Of a stretch of DNA of 64,000 nucleotides, positions 36,183 to 45,209 are shown one piece after another (position 1 is the first letter of the stretch; every line of letters starts with the position of its first letter). The DNA lies in NCBI GenBank assembly GCA_020830965.2, contig JACCFC020000014.1, positions 1-64,000 on the forward strand. The letters are read 5' to 3'. Under the pieces are notes generated by a model. That model made no database searches and had not been told where the DNA came from. It saw only the letters and a program-made list of their open reading frames with translations. The translations under genes were made by a program, and so were the position numbers. The stretch is from Neisseriaceae bacterium TC5R-5 (GTDB lineage Bacteria; Pseudomonadota; Gammaproteobacteria; Burkholderiales; Chromobacteriaceae).

Positions 36183-37445
36183 ATGGCTTTAATGTCCGGT
36201 AAGCAGTCTTGTGCAGATCCCCAACGTGTCCTGATTGTCGAAGATCATGATCTGCAGCGTTTTGTTCTTTGTGAGACGGTCAAGCGTATGGGAGTCATCT
36301 CTGTTGATGAAGCCGCGAATGGTCTGATCGCATTAGAACTGCTCAAACATCAAGAGTATGAGTACGACCTGATGATTTGTGATTTGAGTATGCCAGAGAT
36401 GGATGGTATTGAATTGCTAAAACATCTGGCCTGCTTGGATCACGTCCCTTTCATTATTTTCATCAGTGCTCTTTCGCAGGATATTTTGGCTGGCGCCCAT
36501 CGGGTTGCCAGTCATTACGATTTACCGATTATCGGAAATCTAGACAAGCCGTTTTCTGTTGCCAAGCTGCGTGAGTTATGGAGTTCCACGGCGGGCCCTC
36601 TGCGGCGTCAGGTTTTGCAGTGTCACCTACCCGAGCGCCAATTTAGTGCTCAGGATTTGCTCAAGGCTTTGTACCACGGTGATATCTTTCCATGGTATCA
36701 GCCACAGATTGATCCTTATCGCCATTGTGTTGTCGGGGTTGAAGCGCTTGCGCGCTGGCAGCATCCGGTGCATGGCTTGCTGGAGCCAGCGTCGTTTTTG
36801 TCGAGTATCGAATATCACCGGCTGGACACCAATTTGTTTGCGGCGGTTTATCAGGCAGTGATTGATGATTACCGTAGCTGGTGTCTGGAAGACCCTGCGC
36901 TGTCTTTGGGCGTCTCTATCAATGTGTCTGCTAGACATTTCTGTGAGCCGAGCTTACCGGAACAATTACGCTCACCACTGGAGGCTAGTGGTTTAACGCC
37001 CAATCACATTACGCTGGAGCTGACAGAGACACAGTTTCTGGACAATGTTAATCACGCGCTGGAGAACGTCTTACGCTTACGTATGCAGGGCTTTAATGTT
37101 TCGCTCGATGATTTTGGTGCGGGTTATGCTGGTTTGCAGTATTTGCGTGAATTGCCAGTCAACGCCATCAAAATAGACCGCTCACTGATTGAGGGAGCGG
37201 CTGATGATGCCGGCGCTGAAACGATTTTGATGTCCACAATTTCCTTGGCGCGTAGTCAAAATATGCAGGTCTTGGCCGAAGGAGTCAGCCAGCAGGCTGA
37301 TTACGATATGTTGATGCGCTTGCACGTCGATTTGATGCAAGGCTTCTTGATGGGACGGCCGATGCCGGCCGCAGAAGTGCTGCAGTTTGCTCATCGATAT
37401 AATCAACAGGGCAGGGATGATAAATTGCCATCAGAATCGCTATGA
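36183..37445 (+). CDS. RocR-like response regulator with EAL phosphodiesterase domain
   Basis: About 420 residues; ATG at 36183 or 36192, neither with a clear ribosome binding site. The receiver domain (~18-140) has phospho-acceptor Asp in LMICDLSMPEMDGIE and Lys in NLDKPFS. The EAL domain (~165-415) retains the catalytic set: VVGVEALARW (EAL), NVSARHF, ELTET, DDFGAGYAGL, KIDRSL, LAEGV and QGFLMGRPM. It should hydrolyse cyclic di-GMP. The pairing with a divergent BvgA-like regulator mirrors RocR/RocA1 (SadR/SadA) of Pseudomonas aeruginosa, where EAL activity or kinase competition modulates biofilm and fimbrial genes. Confidence 0.85.
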   Translation: MALMSGKQSCADPQRVLIVEDHDLQRFVLCETVKRMGVISVDEAANGLIALELLKHQEYEYDLMICDLSMPEMDGIELLKHLACLDHVPFIIFISALSQDILAGAHRVASHYDLPIIGNLDKPFSVAKLRELWSSTAGPLRRQVLQCHLPERQFSAQDLLKALYHGDIFPWYQPQIDPYRHCVVGVEALARWQHPVHGLLEPASFLSSIEYHRLDTNLFAAVYQAVIDDYRSWCLEDPALSLGVSINVSARHFCEPSLPEQLRSPLEASGLTPNHITLELTETQFLDNVNHALENVLRLRMQGFNVSLDDFGAGYAGLQYLRELPVNAIKIDRSLIEGAADDAGAETILMSTISLARSQNMQVLAEGVSQQADYDMLMRLHVDLMQGFLMGRPMPAAEVLQFAHRYNQQGRDDKLPSESL

Positions 37446-37453
37446 CACATTGC

Positions 37454-37489
37454 AAAAAGAAACAGCCACTGCTTAATGCAGTGGCTGTT
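37454..37489 (-). terminator. Terminator of clpB
   Basis: AACAGCCACTGC (37461-37472) pairs with GCAGTGGCTGTT (37478-37489) around TTAAT. On the minus strand the stem is followed by TCTTTTT. It also lies downstream of the convergent REC-EAL gene. Confidence 0.85.
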
Positions 37490-37508
37490 AGTGTTATGAC
37501 ACCCGCTA

Positions 37509-40088
37509 TTACTCAAATACCAACTGTCCATTACGAGTACTGACTAAAATAGTCGCCTTGGGTAGATACTTGCCGGCCAAAATGGCTTTGGCTAGCGGAT
37601 TTTCCAGTTCTGCCTGTATTGCCCGTTTTAGCGGCCGTGCGCCGTAAACTGGATCAAAACCTACCGCAGACAGCAAAGTCAGTGCCTCATCTGTTACTTG
37701 CAGATTCAAATCCAGCTTCGCTAGCCGGTTTTCCAGATGGTGTAACTGGATGCGTGCAATGGATTTAATTTGCTTCTCATCCAAGCCATGGAACACAACC
37801 ACCTCATCAATACGATTGATAAATTCAGGACGGAACTGGGCTTTCACCTCCGCCATCACTGCCAGTTTAATCATCTGATAATCATCGGTGGACATCGCCT
37901 GAATCTGCTGGCTGCCAATATTCGAGGTCATCACAATTACCGTGTTCTTAAAGTCAACGGTACGACCCTGGCCATCGGTCAAACGGCCATCATCCAGCAC
38001 TTGCAGCAGAATATTGAATACATCCGGATGGGCTTTCTCCACCTCATCCAACAGAATCACACTATAAGGCTTACGACGCACCTGCTCGGTGAGATAACCG
38101 CCTTCCTCATACCCTACATAGCCAGGAGGGGCGCCAATCAGTCGTGCTACCGAGTGCTTCTCCATGTACTCCGACATATCGATACGAATCAGATGATCCT
38201 CACTATCAAACATGAAGCCAGCCAAGGCCTTGCACAGCTCGGTTTTACCTACCCCGGTCGGCCCCAGAAACAAGAAAGAACCATAAGGCTTATTGGGGTC
38301 GGCCAAGCCGGAGCGTGAGCGACGGATGGCATCGGCTACCGCCACCACCGCTTCATTCTGACCCACCACACGCTGGTGTAGTGCATCTTCCATATGCAGC
38401 AGTTTCTCGCGCTCACCGGTCAACATTTTCGAGACCGGAATACCTGTAGAACGGCTGACTACCTCGGCGATTTCTTCGGCGCCTACCTCGGTACGTAATA
38501 GCCGATTAGGCTTGCTCTCTGCATTTTCTCCTGCGGCTTCCGCCTCTTTCAGTCTTGCCTCCAGTTGTGGCAGCTTGCCATATTGCAGCTCGGCCAGTTT
38601 TTGCCAGTCACCTTTACGCTTCAGGTCTTCCATCTGTACTTTCAGGCGCTCGATTTCCTCTTTAATGCTCTGCGTGCCTTGTTGAGCGGCTTTTTCCGCC
38701 TTCCAGATTTCCTCAAGATCGGCGTACTCGCGTGCTAGCTCACTGATTTCCTGCTCAATCAGTTCCAACCGCTTTTGCGAGGCTTCGTCACTTTCTTTTT
38801 TGACCGCCTCACGTTCAATCTTCAACTGAATCAGCTTGCGATCCAGCTTGTCCATTTCTTCCGGTTTAGAATCCAGCTCCATCTTGATGCGGCTAGCGGC
38901 CTCATCAATCAGATCAATCGCCTTATCCGGCAGGAAACGATCCGTGATATAGCGCTGTGACAGTTCGGCAGCGGCGACAATTGCCGGGTCGGTAATATTG
39001 ACTCCATGGTGGATTTCATACTTCTCTTTCAAGCCACGCAGAATGGCAATGGTGTCTTCCACCGTGGGCTCGCCCACCAGCACTTTTTGAAAACGCCGCT
39101 CCAGGGCCGCATCTTTCTCAATGTATTTACGGTACTCATCCAGCGTGGTCGCACCAATACAGTGCAACTCGCCACGAGCCAGCGCCGGCTTGAGCATATT
39201 GCCGGCATCCATCGCCCCCTCAGCCTTACCCGCACCAACCAGGGTGTGGATTTCGTCGATAAAGATTAGCGTCTGACCATCGTCTTTGGCTAAATCATTC
39301 AAAACCGCCTTCAGACGCTCCTCAAACTCACCGCGAAACTTGGCCCCGGCGATCAAGGCCGCTAAATCCAGTACCAGCAGACGCTTGTTTTTGAGCGACT
39401 CTGGTACCTCGCCATTGATAATTCGCTGTGCCAAACCTTCGACAATCGCGGTTTTGCCGACGCCGGGCTCACCAATCAGCACCGGGTTATTCTTGGTGCG
39501 TCGCTGCAATACCTGAATAGCACGGCGAATTTCGTCATCACGACCAATTACCGGGTCAAGCTTGCCCTGACGCGCGCGCTCGGTCAGGTCTTGTGTGTAT
39601 TTCTTCAGTGCCTCGCGCTGGTTTTCTGCATCCTGGCTGGAAACCCCCTGGCCGCCACGTACGGCCTCAATGGCTGCCTGGATTGCGGTGTACTGGCCGC
39701 CGTGCTCCTTCAGCAAACGCCCGGTTTCTCCTTTGTCCTGGCTGAGCACCAGCAGGAATAACTCACTGGCAATAAAGTCGTCTCCGAGCTTGGCGGCGGC
39801 TTTATCCGTCAGATTGAGCAGATTGCCCAAATCGCGGGAAACGCTGATTTCCCCGCCGTTACCCTGAATACGTGGCAGTCGTTCGATGGCCTGCTTCAGC
39901 CCGCTTTTCAGGCCCGGCACATTGACCCCGGCCCGAGCCAGCAGACCACCAATGCCGCTATCGGCATCGTCCAGCATGGCCAGCAACAAATGTTGCGGTT
40001 CGATATAGGCATGGTCTTGCGCCAAGGCGAGGCTTTGCGCGTCGCCCAGTGCTTGTTGGAATTTAGTGGTGAGCTTGTCAAATCGCAT
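37509..40088 (-). CDS. clpB: ClpB disaggregase
   Basis: 859 residues, the usual ClpB length. Hsp100 chaperone that extracts polypeptides from aggregates together with DnaK. N-terminal substrate domain (~1-145). First AAA+ ring with [13 protein letters not shown] and IFIDEIHTL. The coiled-coil M-domain (~405-525, rich in Lys/Glu) distinguishes ClpB from ClpA. Second AAA+ ring with [15 protein letters not shown] and [15 protein letters not shown]. Monocistronic, with a heat-shock-type promoter upstream. Confidence 0.97.
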   Translation of the reverse strand: MRFDKLTTKFQQALGDAQSLALAQDHAYIEPQHLLLAMLDDADSGIGGLLARAGVNVPGLKSGLKQAIERLPRIQGNGGEISVSRDLGNLLNLTDKAAAKLGDDFIASELFLLVLSQDKGETGRLLKEHGGQYTAIQAAIEAVRGGQGVSSQDAENQREALKKYTQDLTERARQGKLDPVIGRDDEIRRAIQVLQRRTKNNPVLIGEPGVGKTAIVEGLAQRIINGEVPESLKNKRLLVLDLAALIAGAKFRGEFEERLKAVLNDLAKDDGQTLIFIDEIHTLVGAGKAEGAMDAGNMLKPALARGELHCIGATTLDEYRKYIEKDAALERRFQKVLVGEPTVEDTIAILRGLKEKYEIHHGVNITDPAIVAAAELSQRYITDRFLPDKAIDLIDEAASRIKMELDSKPEEMDKLDRKLIQLKIEREAVKKESDEASQKRLELIEQEISELAREYADLEEIWKAEKAAQQGTQSIKEEIERLKVQMEDLKRKGDWQKLAELQYGKLPQLEARLKEAEAAGENAESKPNRLLRTEVGAEEIAEVVSRSTGIPVSKMLTGEREKLLHMEDALHQRVVGQNEAVVAVADAIRRSRSGLADPNKPYGSFLFLGPTGVGKTELCKALAGFMFDSEDHLIRIDMSEYMEKHSVARLIGAPPGYVGYEEGGYLTEQVRRKPYSVILLDEVEKAHPDVFNILLQVLDDGRLTDGQGRTVDFKNTVIVMTSNIGSQQIQAMSTDDYQMIKLAVMAEVKAQFRPEFINRIDEVVVFHGLDEKQIKSIARIQLHHLENRLAKLDLNLQVTDEALTLLSAVGFDPVYGARPLKRAIQAELENPLAKAILAGKYLPKATILVSTRNGQLVFE

Positions 40089-40125
40089 AGCATTAACCCC
40101 CTGTTTAGTGTGCTTGTATAACTAC

Positions 40126-40154
40126 TATCTGGGTCTGAGTGCGGTGATTTCAAG
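40126..40154 (-). promoter_or_regulatory. Sigma-32-type heat-shock promoter of clpB
   Basis: On the minus strand CTTGAAA (40154-40148) is followed after 14 bases by CCCAGATA (40133-40126), close to the sigma-32 consensus CTTGAAA-N11-16-CCCCATNT. The -10 box ends about 37 bases before the clpB start codon. The match and spacing are seen; usage is inferred from the gene's known regulation. Confidence 0.7.
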
Positions 40155-40166
40155 CACAACTAGGCA

Positions 40167-40198
40167 CCCCGACAATCCGATTCACTGGATTGTCGGGG
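40167..40198 (-). terminator. Hairpin after the organophosphate transporter gene
   Basis: CCCCGACAATCC and GGATTGTCGGGG form a perfect 12-bp stem with an 8-base loop, just past the stop codon at 40206. No T-run follows on the minus strand, so it may protect the 3' end or shield the clpB promoter rather than terminate on its own. Confidence 0.6.
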
Positions 40199-40205
40199 CA
40201 GGGGA

Positions 40206-41555
40206 TTAAGTTGCCTGCGGAGCGGCAGCGGCTATTGTCCGCCGACGTAATAGCGGCAATAGCAGCACGGCGGATAATAAGGTGGTAATGGAGAGTGCGA
40301 TAAAGAAGCCATCCCAGCCCCAATGGTCGGTGATTTTAGCCAAGGGCCAGCCGGAGATGGCAGCCCCCAAGTAACCAAAGATACCGACAAAACCGGTGGC
40401 AGCGCCGGCAGACTCCTTATGCGCGGCTTCGGCGGCGGCCATACCAATCAGCATTTGCGGGCCAAAAATAAAAAAACCGATCCAGAAAAAGCAGATCATG
40501 GTCAGCAAATAACTGACGCTGCCTAACAACCAGAGTAAAACGACCGATGAGAGGATGCCCAACATAAAAATAATATTCATCGGCACCCGATTGCCTCTGA
40601 AAAACTTATCGGAACCCCAGCCAGCCACCAGCGTGCCAATAAATCCGCCCACCTCCAGCCAACTGATGGCCGAGTTAGCCGCCAGCAGGGTATAGCCGTT
40701 TTGTTCCTGCAAGTATTTATTACCCCAATCATTAATACCGATGCGGACGATATACACAAACAGATAAGAAGCCGCCAACAGCCAAATGTATCGATTGCTG
40801 AACACATAGCGTTGCAACACCTGCCACATCGGGAGTTTGGCACTATTTCTTTCCTGCTCCAGCTCCAGCTCATCCCGGCGCCAGTGGCCGACTGATGGTA
40901 AGCCCAGCGTGACCGGGCGATCACGCAAGCGCCAGCATAAGCACAGTCCCACTAGAATCCCGATCAGGCCCGGCACAATCATGCCGTAGCGCCAGCCAAA
41001 GCCAGCGGCCAGTACCGCAGTCAGCAAGGGAATCAGCGCCCCGCCGACATTGTGCGAGGTATTACAAATAGCCCACCAAGTACCGCGTTCATTGCGGGAA
41101 TACCAGGCTGTCATCAGCTTAGCGCAGGGCGGCCAGCCCCATCCCTGGAAAAATGCGTTCAGTGTCCACAAAAACATAAACACCATCAGGCTGCTGCTCA
41201 TCCCGAACAAAATATTGACGATGCCGGTAATGATCAGCCCTATCCCCATAAAGTAACGAGGGTTGGCAAAATCACTCATCATGCCCGAGACAAAGCGCGA
41301 GGCACCGTACACGATATAAAATAACGATAAAATCGCCCCGCCGGCGGCTTTATCCCAGCCCAGGTCATCCAGCATTGCCGGCATCACCGAATTAAAACTG
41401 CGGCGGGTGAAGTAATACACTGCATAACCGGTGTACAGACCCAACATGATATGCAGACGCCAATGGCGGTAGCGGAGATTAACCTCTTCTTCGCTATGTT
41501 CTACCGGGCGCTCGGGGCTGGCTTTGAGCCAGCCGAACCAAGTACTGATCGTCAT
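40206..41555 (-). CDS. UhpC/GlpT-like organophosphate:phosphate antiporter family protein (MFS)
   Basis: 449 residues, 12 membrane helices. YRHWRLHIMLGLYTGYAVYY, FTRRSFNSVMP, LNAFFQGWGWPPCAKLMTAW, NTSHNVGGALIP and GPQMLIGMAAAEAAHKESAG are OPA-family signatures and resemble UhpC, the glucose-6-phosphate transporter-sensor, more than UhpT or GlpT. In E. coli UhpC works with the UhpB kinase, but no uhpAB lies here. The gene follows an inositol-monophosphatase-like gene (83-base gap), suggesting uptake or sensing of a sugar or polyol phosphate that the phosphatase processes. The substrate is not determinable from sequence. Confidence 0.82.
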   Translation of the reverse strand: MTISTWFGWLKASPERPVEHSEEEVNLRYRHWRLHIMLGLYTGYAVYYFTRRSFNSVMPAMLDDLGWDKAAGGAILSLFYIVYGASRFVSGMMSDFANPRYFMGIGLIITGIVNILFGMSSSLMVFMFLWTLNAFFQGWGWPPCAKLMTAWYSRNERGTWWAICNTSHNVGGALIPLLTAVLAAGFGWRYGMIVPGLIGILVGLCLCWRLRDRPVTLGLPSVGHWRRDELELEQERNSAKLPMWQVLQRYVFSNRYIWLLAASYLFVYIVRIGINDWGNKYLQEQNGYTLLAANSAISWLEVGGFIGTLVAGWGSDKFFRGNRVPMNIIFMLGILSSVVLLWLLGSVSYLLTMICFFWIGFFIFGPQMLIGMAAAEAAHKESAGAATGFVGIFGYLGAAISGWPLAKITDHWGWDGFFIALSITTLLSAVLLLPLLRRRTIAAAAPQAT

Positions 41556-41638
41556 CGCTTTCTCCTTTGTTGATTAGCAACACAACACCGCCATTGTTAT
41601 TGGGTAATGCTTTTGTTTGGGCGGCGAAATAATGGTTG

Positions 41639-42442
41639 TTAAGTGCTTAACTGCTGAATCAGCGCCAGGGCCTCCTGATGTCGTGCCGCATCGCCGGCGG
41701 CCAGCACGCGGCTGCCGCTGTCCAGCGTGATCGGGCGGCCTTCCCAGTCAGTGATGACCCCACCCGCACCTTCGATAATCGGGCGCATGGCGGCGAAGTC
41801 GTACAGTTTGAGCCCGGCATCCAATGAAAGATCAATCCGCCCGGAGGCCAGCAAACCATAGCTGCGACAGGCACCGCCATAGACGCGCCAGCCGCTGCGC
41901 TGCTGAAAACCTTGCCAGACAGGCAACTCGTCAGCAGCAAAAAAATCCGGGCTACTGACTGAGACAAAGGCCGTGGCAAGATCGTCACAGCGGCGGGTGT
42001 GGCAGATTTGGCTACTGCTGCCGCGCAGATGGCAAGTAGGGCGCGAGTGCAGGCCCAGCCAAGTCTCATTGGTGGCAGGCTGATCAATTACCCCCAATAC
42101 CGGCACGCCCTCATGCAGCAGCGCAATCAGGCTGCCATACACCGGCATGCCGGCCATAAATGAAGCGGTACCATCGATAGGGTCCAGGACCCACAGCCAT
42201 TCAGCCTCCAGTTGCTGGCTGCCGAACTCCTCTCCCAACACACCATGCTTGGGGTAGCGCTGCAAAATCAGGGCACTGAGTTGTTGTTCAATTTCACGAT
42301 CCAGCTCGGTAACCAGCGTGCGATCGGGTTTAAATTCGGCAGACCAGGACTGGCGGCTGTGTAGTAATTCGCGACTGGCCAGGACCAGTTGCTGGGCAAA
42401 AGCCTCCCACTCATTCAGTTGGGATTCAGAATAGTGTGACAT
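41639..42442 (-). CDS. Inositol monophosphatase family phosphatase (HisN-like)
   Basis: About 267 residues. The ATG at 42442 has AGGAG at good distance; an in-frame ATG at 42448 is too close to it. Mg-dependent phosphatase with metal-binding motifs GVLGEEFG, WLWVLDPIDGTASFMAGMPVYG and, near the C-terminus, LYDFAAMRPIIEGAGGVITDWEGRP. The family covers inositol-1-phosphatase, histidinol-phosphatase (HisN) and 3'-phosphoadenosine phosphatases. Spacing and length are closest to HisN-type enzymes. Together with the adjacent OPA transporter a role in organophosphate use is plausible; histidine biosynthesis is the alternative. Confidence 0.8.
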   Translation of the reverse strand: MSHYSESQLNEWEAFAQQLVLASRELLHSRQSWSAEFKPDRTLVTELDREIEQQLSALILQRYPKHGVLGEEFGSQQLEAEWLWVLDPIDGTASFMAGMPVYGSLIALLHEGVPVLGVIDQPATNETWLGLHSRPTCHLRGSSSQICHTRRCDDLATAFVSVSSPDFFAADELPVWQGFQQRSGWRVYGGACRSYGLLASGRIDLSLDAGLKLYDFAAMRPIIEGAGGVITDWEGRPITLDSGSRVLAAGDAARHQEALALIQQLST

Positions 42443-42487
42443 GGGCATCTCTCCTGCAGGAATAGCGACGGCGAAACCGCTTCGGAG

Positions 42488-42607
42488 TCATTTTTTGCCA
42501 GCAGGCGCAGCCAAAACACCAACAAAACCGGCCGCGACAATGATCGAAGCCATATTGTCTACGGCTGCAAACAAAGTGGGACGCTTGTTGGTGTTTTTTC
42601 TGGCCAT
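42488..42607 (-). CDS. Possible 39-residue membrane miniprotein
   Basis: Between the aldehyde dehydrogenase and phosphatase genes, an ATG at 42607 gives MARKNTNKRPTLFAAVDNMA followed by SIIVAAGFVGVLAAPAGKK. It has a basic N-terminus, one hydrophobic segment and a Lys-Lys end. It fills most of the 188-base gap on the shared strand. No convincing ribosome binding site is visible and an imperfect 13-base inverted repeat overlaps it, so coding status is uncertain. Confidence 0.3.
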   Translation of the reverse strand: MARKNTNKRPTLFAAVDNMASIIVAAGFVGVLAAPAGKK

Positions 42608-42630
42608 TTTGCGATGACTACGATGGTGAC

Positions 42631-44112
42631 TTAATTAACATACCAAATGGTTTTGGTCTGCAAATACTGCTCAAAAGCTTCCAGTCCATTATCGCGGCCG
42701 CCAAAACCGGACAATTTATAACCGCCGAACGGTGTGGTGATATCGCCCTCGGAGAAGCCATTGACTGATACGGTACCGGCGCGGATACCGCTGGCCATGC
42801 GCTGTGCCCGCTTGACATCGTTGGTGTACAGCGAGGCGGCCAGGCCGTAGGCGCTGTCATTGGCTAGCTGCAAGGCTTCGGCTTCGCTATCAAAGGTGCT
42901 GACCGCCAGAATCGGGCCGAAGATTTCCTCCTGGAAAATACGCATCTGCGCGGTAACCTGATCGAAAATTGTCGGCTCAACATACCAGCCGCTGCCCAAC
43001 TCGCTGTGAATGCGACCTCCATGCACTAGGCGGGCACCTTCCTGCTTGGCTACTTCCAGATACATGCTTACCTTGTTGAAATGCGCTTTTTCCACCATGG
43101 GGCCAATCTGGGTCGCCGGGTCGGTGGGTAAGCCGACTTTCCACGAGGCCAAACGTGCGCTCAACTTGGAGAGCAGCGCATCCTTGACACTGCTGGCCAC
43201 CAGCAGGCGCGAACCGCAACTGCAGTTTTCGCTCATATTCCAGAACGCAGCGGCCAAGATATGATCGACAATCTCATCCAGTGGCGCATCCTCGAAGACC
43301 ACCTGCGGGCTCTTGCCGCCGCATTCCAGCACGATCTCCTTCAGATTGCTTTCGGCAGAATACTTGAGGAAGAGTCGACCCACCTCGGTGGAACCGGTAA
43401 ACGACACCATATCCACATCAGGATGGCGGCCTAGTGGTTCGCCTACCGCTTCGCCCAGGCCGGTCACCAGCGTGAGAGCAGCGGCCGGCACACCAGCCTC
43501 ATGTGCCAACTGCACCATGCGATAGGCGCTGAGCGAGGTCTGCTCGGCAGGTTTCACAATCACCGAATTACCCGCCGCCAGCGCGGGTGCCACCTTCCAG
43601 GCGAACATCTGTGCCGGGAAATTCCAGGGCAACACCGCACCGACCACGCCGATGGGTTCTTTGACGATGAGCCCCAGCGACTCCGGCCCGGTTGGGGCAA
43701 TCTTGCCATAGCACTTATCGATGGCTTCGGCATACCAATGCACGGTATCGATGGTGGCGGGCAGGTCGGTGTTCAGACACTCGGTAATCGGCTTGCCGGC
43801 ATCAATGCAGTCCAGTGCGGCCAGCTCTTCGCTATGTTCGCTTAACAAAGCGGCCCAGCGTTGGATGACGCGCTTGCGCTCGGCTGGTGGCCGCTGTGAC
43901 CACTCGCCGCTGTTAAAGCTGGCGCGGGCTGCCCGTACGGCTGCCGCCACATCGTCGGTATTGCCGGCGGCAATATGGCCGATCAGGCTGTTGTCCATCG
44001 GCGTGGTGTTATTCAAGCGCTCGCCGGAGCCCTTATGGTTGGGGATGAGTAAACCCGCCCATAGCTCGCCGTCGCGGGCGCGTGCAAATACTGCTTCTTT
44101 GCTCATGGCCAT
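42631..44112 (-). CDS. NAD(P)-dependent aldehyde dehydrogenase, probable 2-oxoglutarate semialdehyde dehydrogenase
   Basis: 493 residues from the ATG at 44112 (AGGG about 9 bases upstream); the frame to 44262 is overlong and covers the end of the upstream gene. ALDH marks: VLPWNFPAQMFAWKVAPALA, FTGSTEVGRL, catalytic Glu in LECGGKSPQVVF and nucleophile Cys in NMSENCSCGSRLLV. By context it performs the last step of hydroxyproline breakdown, oxidising 2-oxoglutarate semialdehyde to 2-oxoglutarate. By sequence it also resembles aldehyde dehydrogenases of polyamine pathways (PuuC-like), so the specific substrate is inferred from neighbours. Confidence 0.85.
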   Translation of the reverse strand: MAMSKEAVFARARDGELWAGLLIPNHKGSGERLNNTTPMDNSLIGHIAAGNTDDVAAAVRAARASFNSGEWSQRPPAERKRVIQRWAALLSEHSEELAALDCIDAGKPITECLNTDLPATIDTVHWYAEAIDKCYGKIAPTGPESLGLIVKEPIGVVGAVLPWNFPAQMFAWKVAPALAAGNSVIVKPAEQTSLSAYRMVQLAHEAGVPAAALTLVTGLGEAVGEPLGRHPDVDMVSFTGSTEVGRLFLKYSAESNLKEIVLECGGKSPQVVFEDAPLDEIVDHILAAAFWNMSENCSCGSRLLVASSVKDALLSKLSARLASWKVGLPTDPATQIGPMVEKAHFNKVSMYLEVAKQEGARLVHGGRIHSELGSGWYVEPTIFDQVTAQMRIFQEEIFGPILAVSTFDSEAEALQLANDSAYGLAASLYTNDVKRAQRMASGIRAGTVSVNGFSEGDITTPFGGYKLSGFGGRDNGLEAFEQYLQTKTIWYVN

Positions 44113-44125
44113 CTTGGTATCCCTT

Positions 44126-45001
44126 TTAGCGGTCAAATTTTTCCAGCAGCGTGATAAAAGCAGCACGCTCTTCAGCAGGCAGTGATACCAAAGGCAAACG
44201 TACCTCACCGACTTCGACGCCGTGACGACGGCAACCGAGTTTGGCCTTCTGGTTGTAGCCACCGGACTCCATAGACTGAATCACCGTGTACATACCGCTC
44301 ATCAACAGACGTACACGCTGCCAGTTTTCCTCTTTGGCTGCCGCCAGCATGGCGACCTGCTCACCGGGGAAGACATTGGCGGCACCGCTAATCCAGCTAC
44401 GTACCCCCCAGAACAGGAAATCGGCTGCTTGATCATCACAGCCACAGATCACCTCAAAATTAGGCAGCTTGGCCTGAATCAGCGCCAGTGCGCGGCTAAA
44501 GTCGCCGCTGCTTTCCTTCAGGCCAATAATGTTTGGCTCACGGCTCAACTCCACCACGCTGTCGAGGGAGATTTCCACGCCGGCACGCGCCGGGAAGTTA
44601 TACATAATGATGGGCAAGCTGCTGGCGGCGGCAACGGCTTTGAAGTGAGCGACGATGCCGCGCTGATCGGGCAGGCTATATGCTGGCGGGGCCAGCATCA
44701 GTGCCTCATAGCCCAGCTCGGCAGCCTGCTTGGCACGGGCGATGGCACCACTGGTAGACAAATCATTGGCACCGGCAATCAGTCTTACCTTGCCTTTGGC
44801 CACTTTGGCGATGCACTCCAGCACCTGCTGGCGCTCGCTCTCATCCAAGGTGTAATACTCACCAGTGGTACCGCAGGCGACGATGCCGGCCACACCCTGA
44901 TCAATAAAGCGTTCTGCCAACTGGGCCAGCGCGCTCAGATCGACACGGCCTTGGGCATTAAATGGGGTAACGATGGGGACGAGAATACCTTCGGTTTGCA
45001 T
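44126..45001 (-). CDS. lhpC: DapA-family lyase, probable 1-pyrroline-4-hydroxy-2-carboxylate deaminase
   Basis: 291 residues from the ATG at 45001, 5 bases after a strong AAGGAG. Aldolase-barrel of the dihydrodipicolinate synthase/N-acetylneuraminate lyase superfamily: ILVPIVTPFNAQGRVD, ACGTTGEYYTL, Tyr in PIIMYNFPARAGVEIS and Schiff-base Lys in NIIGLKESSGDFSRAL. In hydroxyproline catabolism this family deaminates and dehydrates the cyclic imine to 2-oxoglutarate semialdehyde. Here it sits between the semialdehyde dehydrogenase (13-base gap) and the dehydrogenase/epimerase genes, which supports that role over lysine biosynthesis. Confidence 0.85.
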   Translation of the reverse strand: MQTEGILVPIVTPFNAQGRVDLSALAQLAERFIDQGVAGIVACGTTGEYYTLDESERQQVLECIAKVAKGKVRLIAGANDLSTSGAIARAKQAAELGYEALMLAPPAYSLPDQRGIVAHFKAVAAASSLPIIMYNFPARAGVEISLDSVVELSREPNIIGLKESSGDFSRALALIQAKLPNFEVICGCDDQAADFLFWGVRSWISGAANVFPGEQVAMLAAAKEENWQRVRLLMSGMYTVIQSMESGGYNQKAKLGCRRHGVEVGEVRLPLVSLPAEERAAFITLLEKFDR

Positions 45002-45090
45002 GGAAACTCCTTGCTTGGTGGTGAAGTAGTCGAGAGTGACCGGCACTCTCAGCCTAAGTGGTCAATAATGGGCGCTTACCGCCCGTGCTT

Positions 45091-45199
45091 GTTTAGAAAC
45101 CGCTGACAAAACCCCGATCCAGCGTTGTGCCTTCTTGCCGTATCACTTTTGTACTGTCTGCGTCGGCGCGCTCTTCGAGGTGTTGTTAGCGGCACTAAG
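45091..45199 (-). repeat. Dispersed inverted-repeat element, diverged copy (reverse orientation)
   Basis: The stretch contains GATCCAGCGTTGTGCC, CTTGCCGTA, GTACTGTCTGCGTCGGCGCG and, at its right end, GTTAGCGGC. These are the reverse complement of the core and ends of the copy at 62615-62718, with scattered substitutions. It lies in the gap inside the hydroxyproline cluster and may separate two transcripts there. Confidence 0.75.
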
Positions 45200-45209
45200 G
45201 TACTGCGGC

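Noticed and set aside
44222-45106. 294-codon open frame on the plus strand
   Set aside because: Antisense to the deaminase gene, which has strong family motifs and a strong ribosome binding site.
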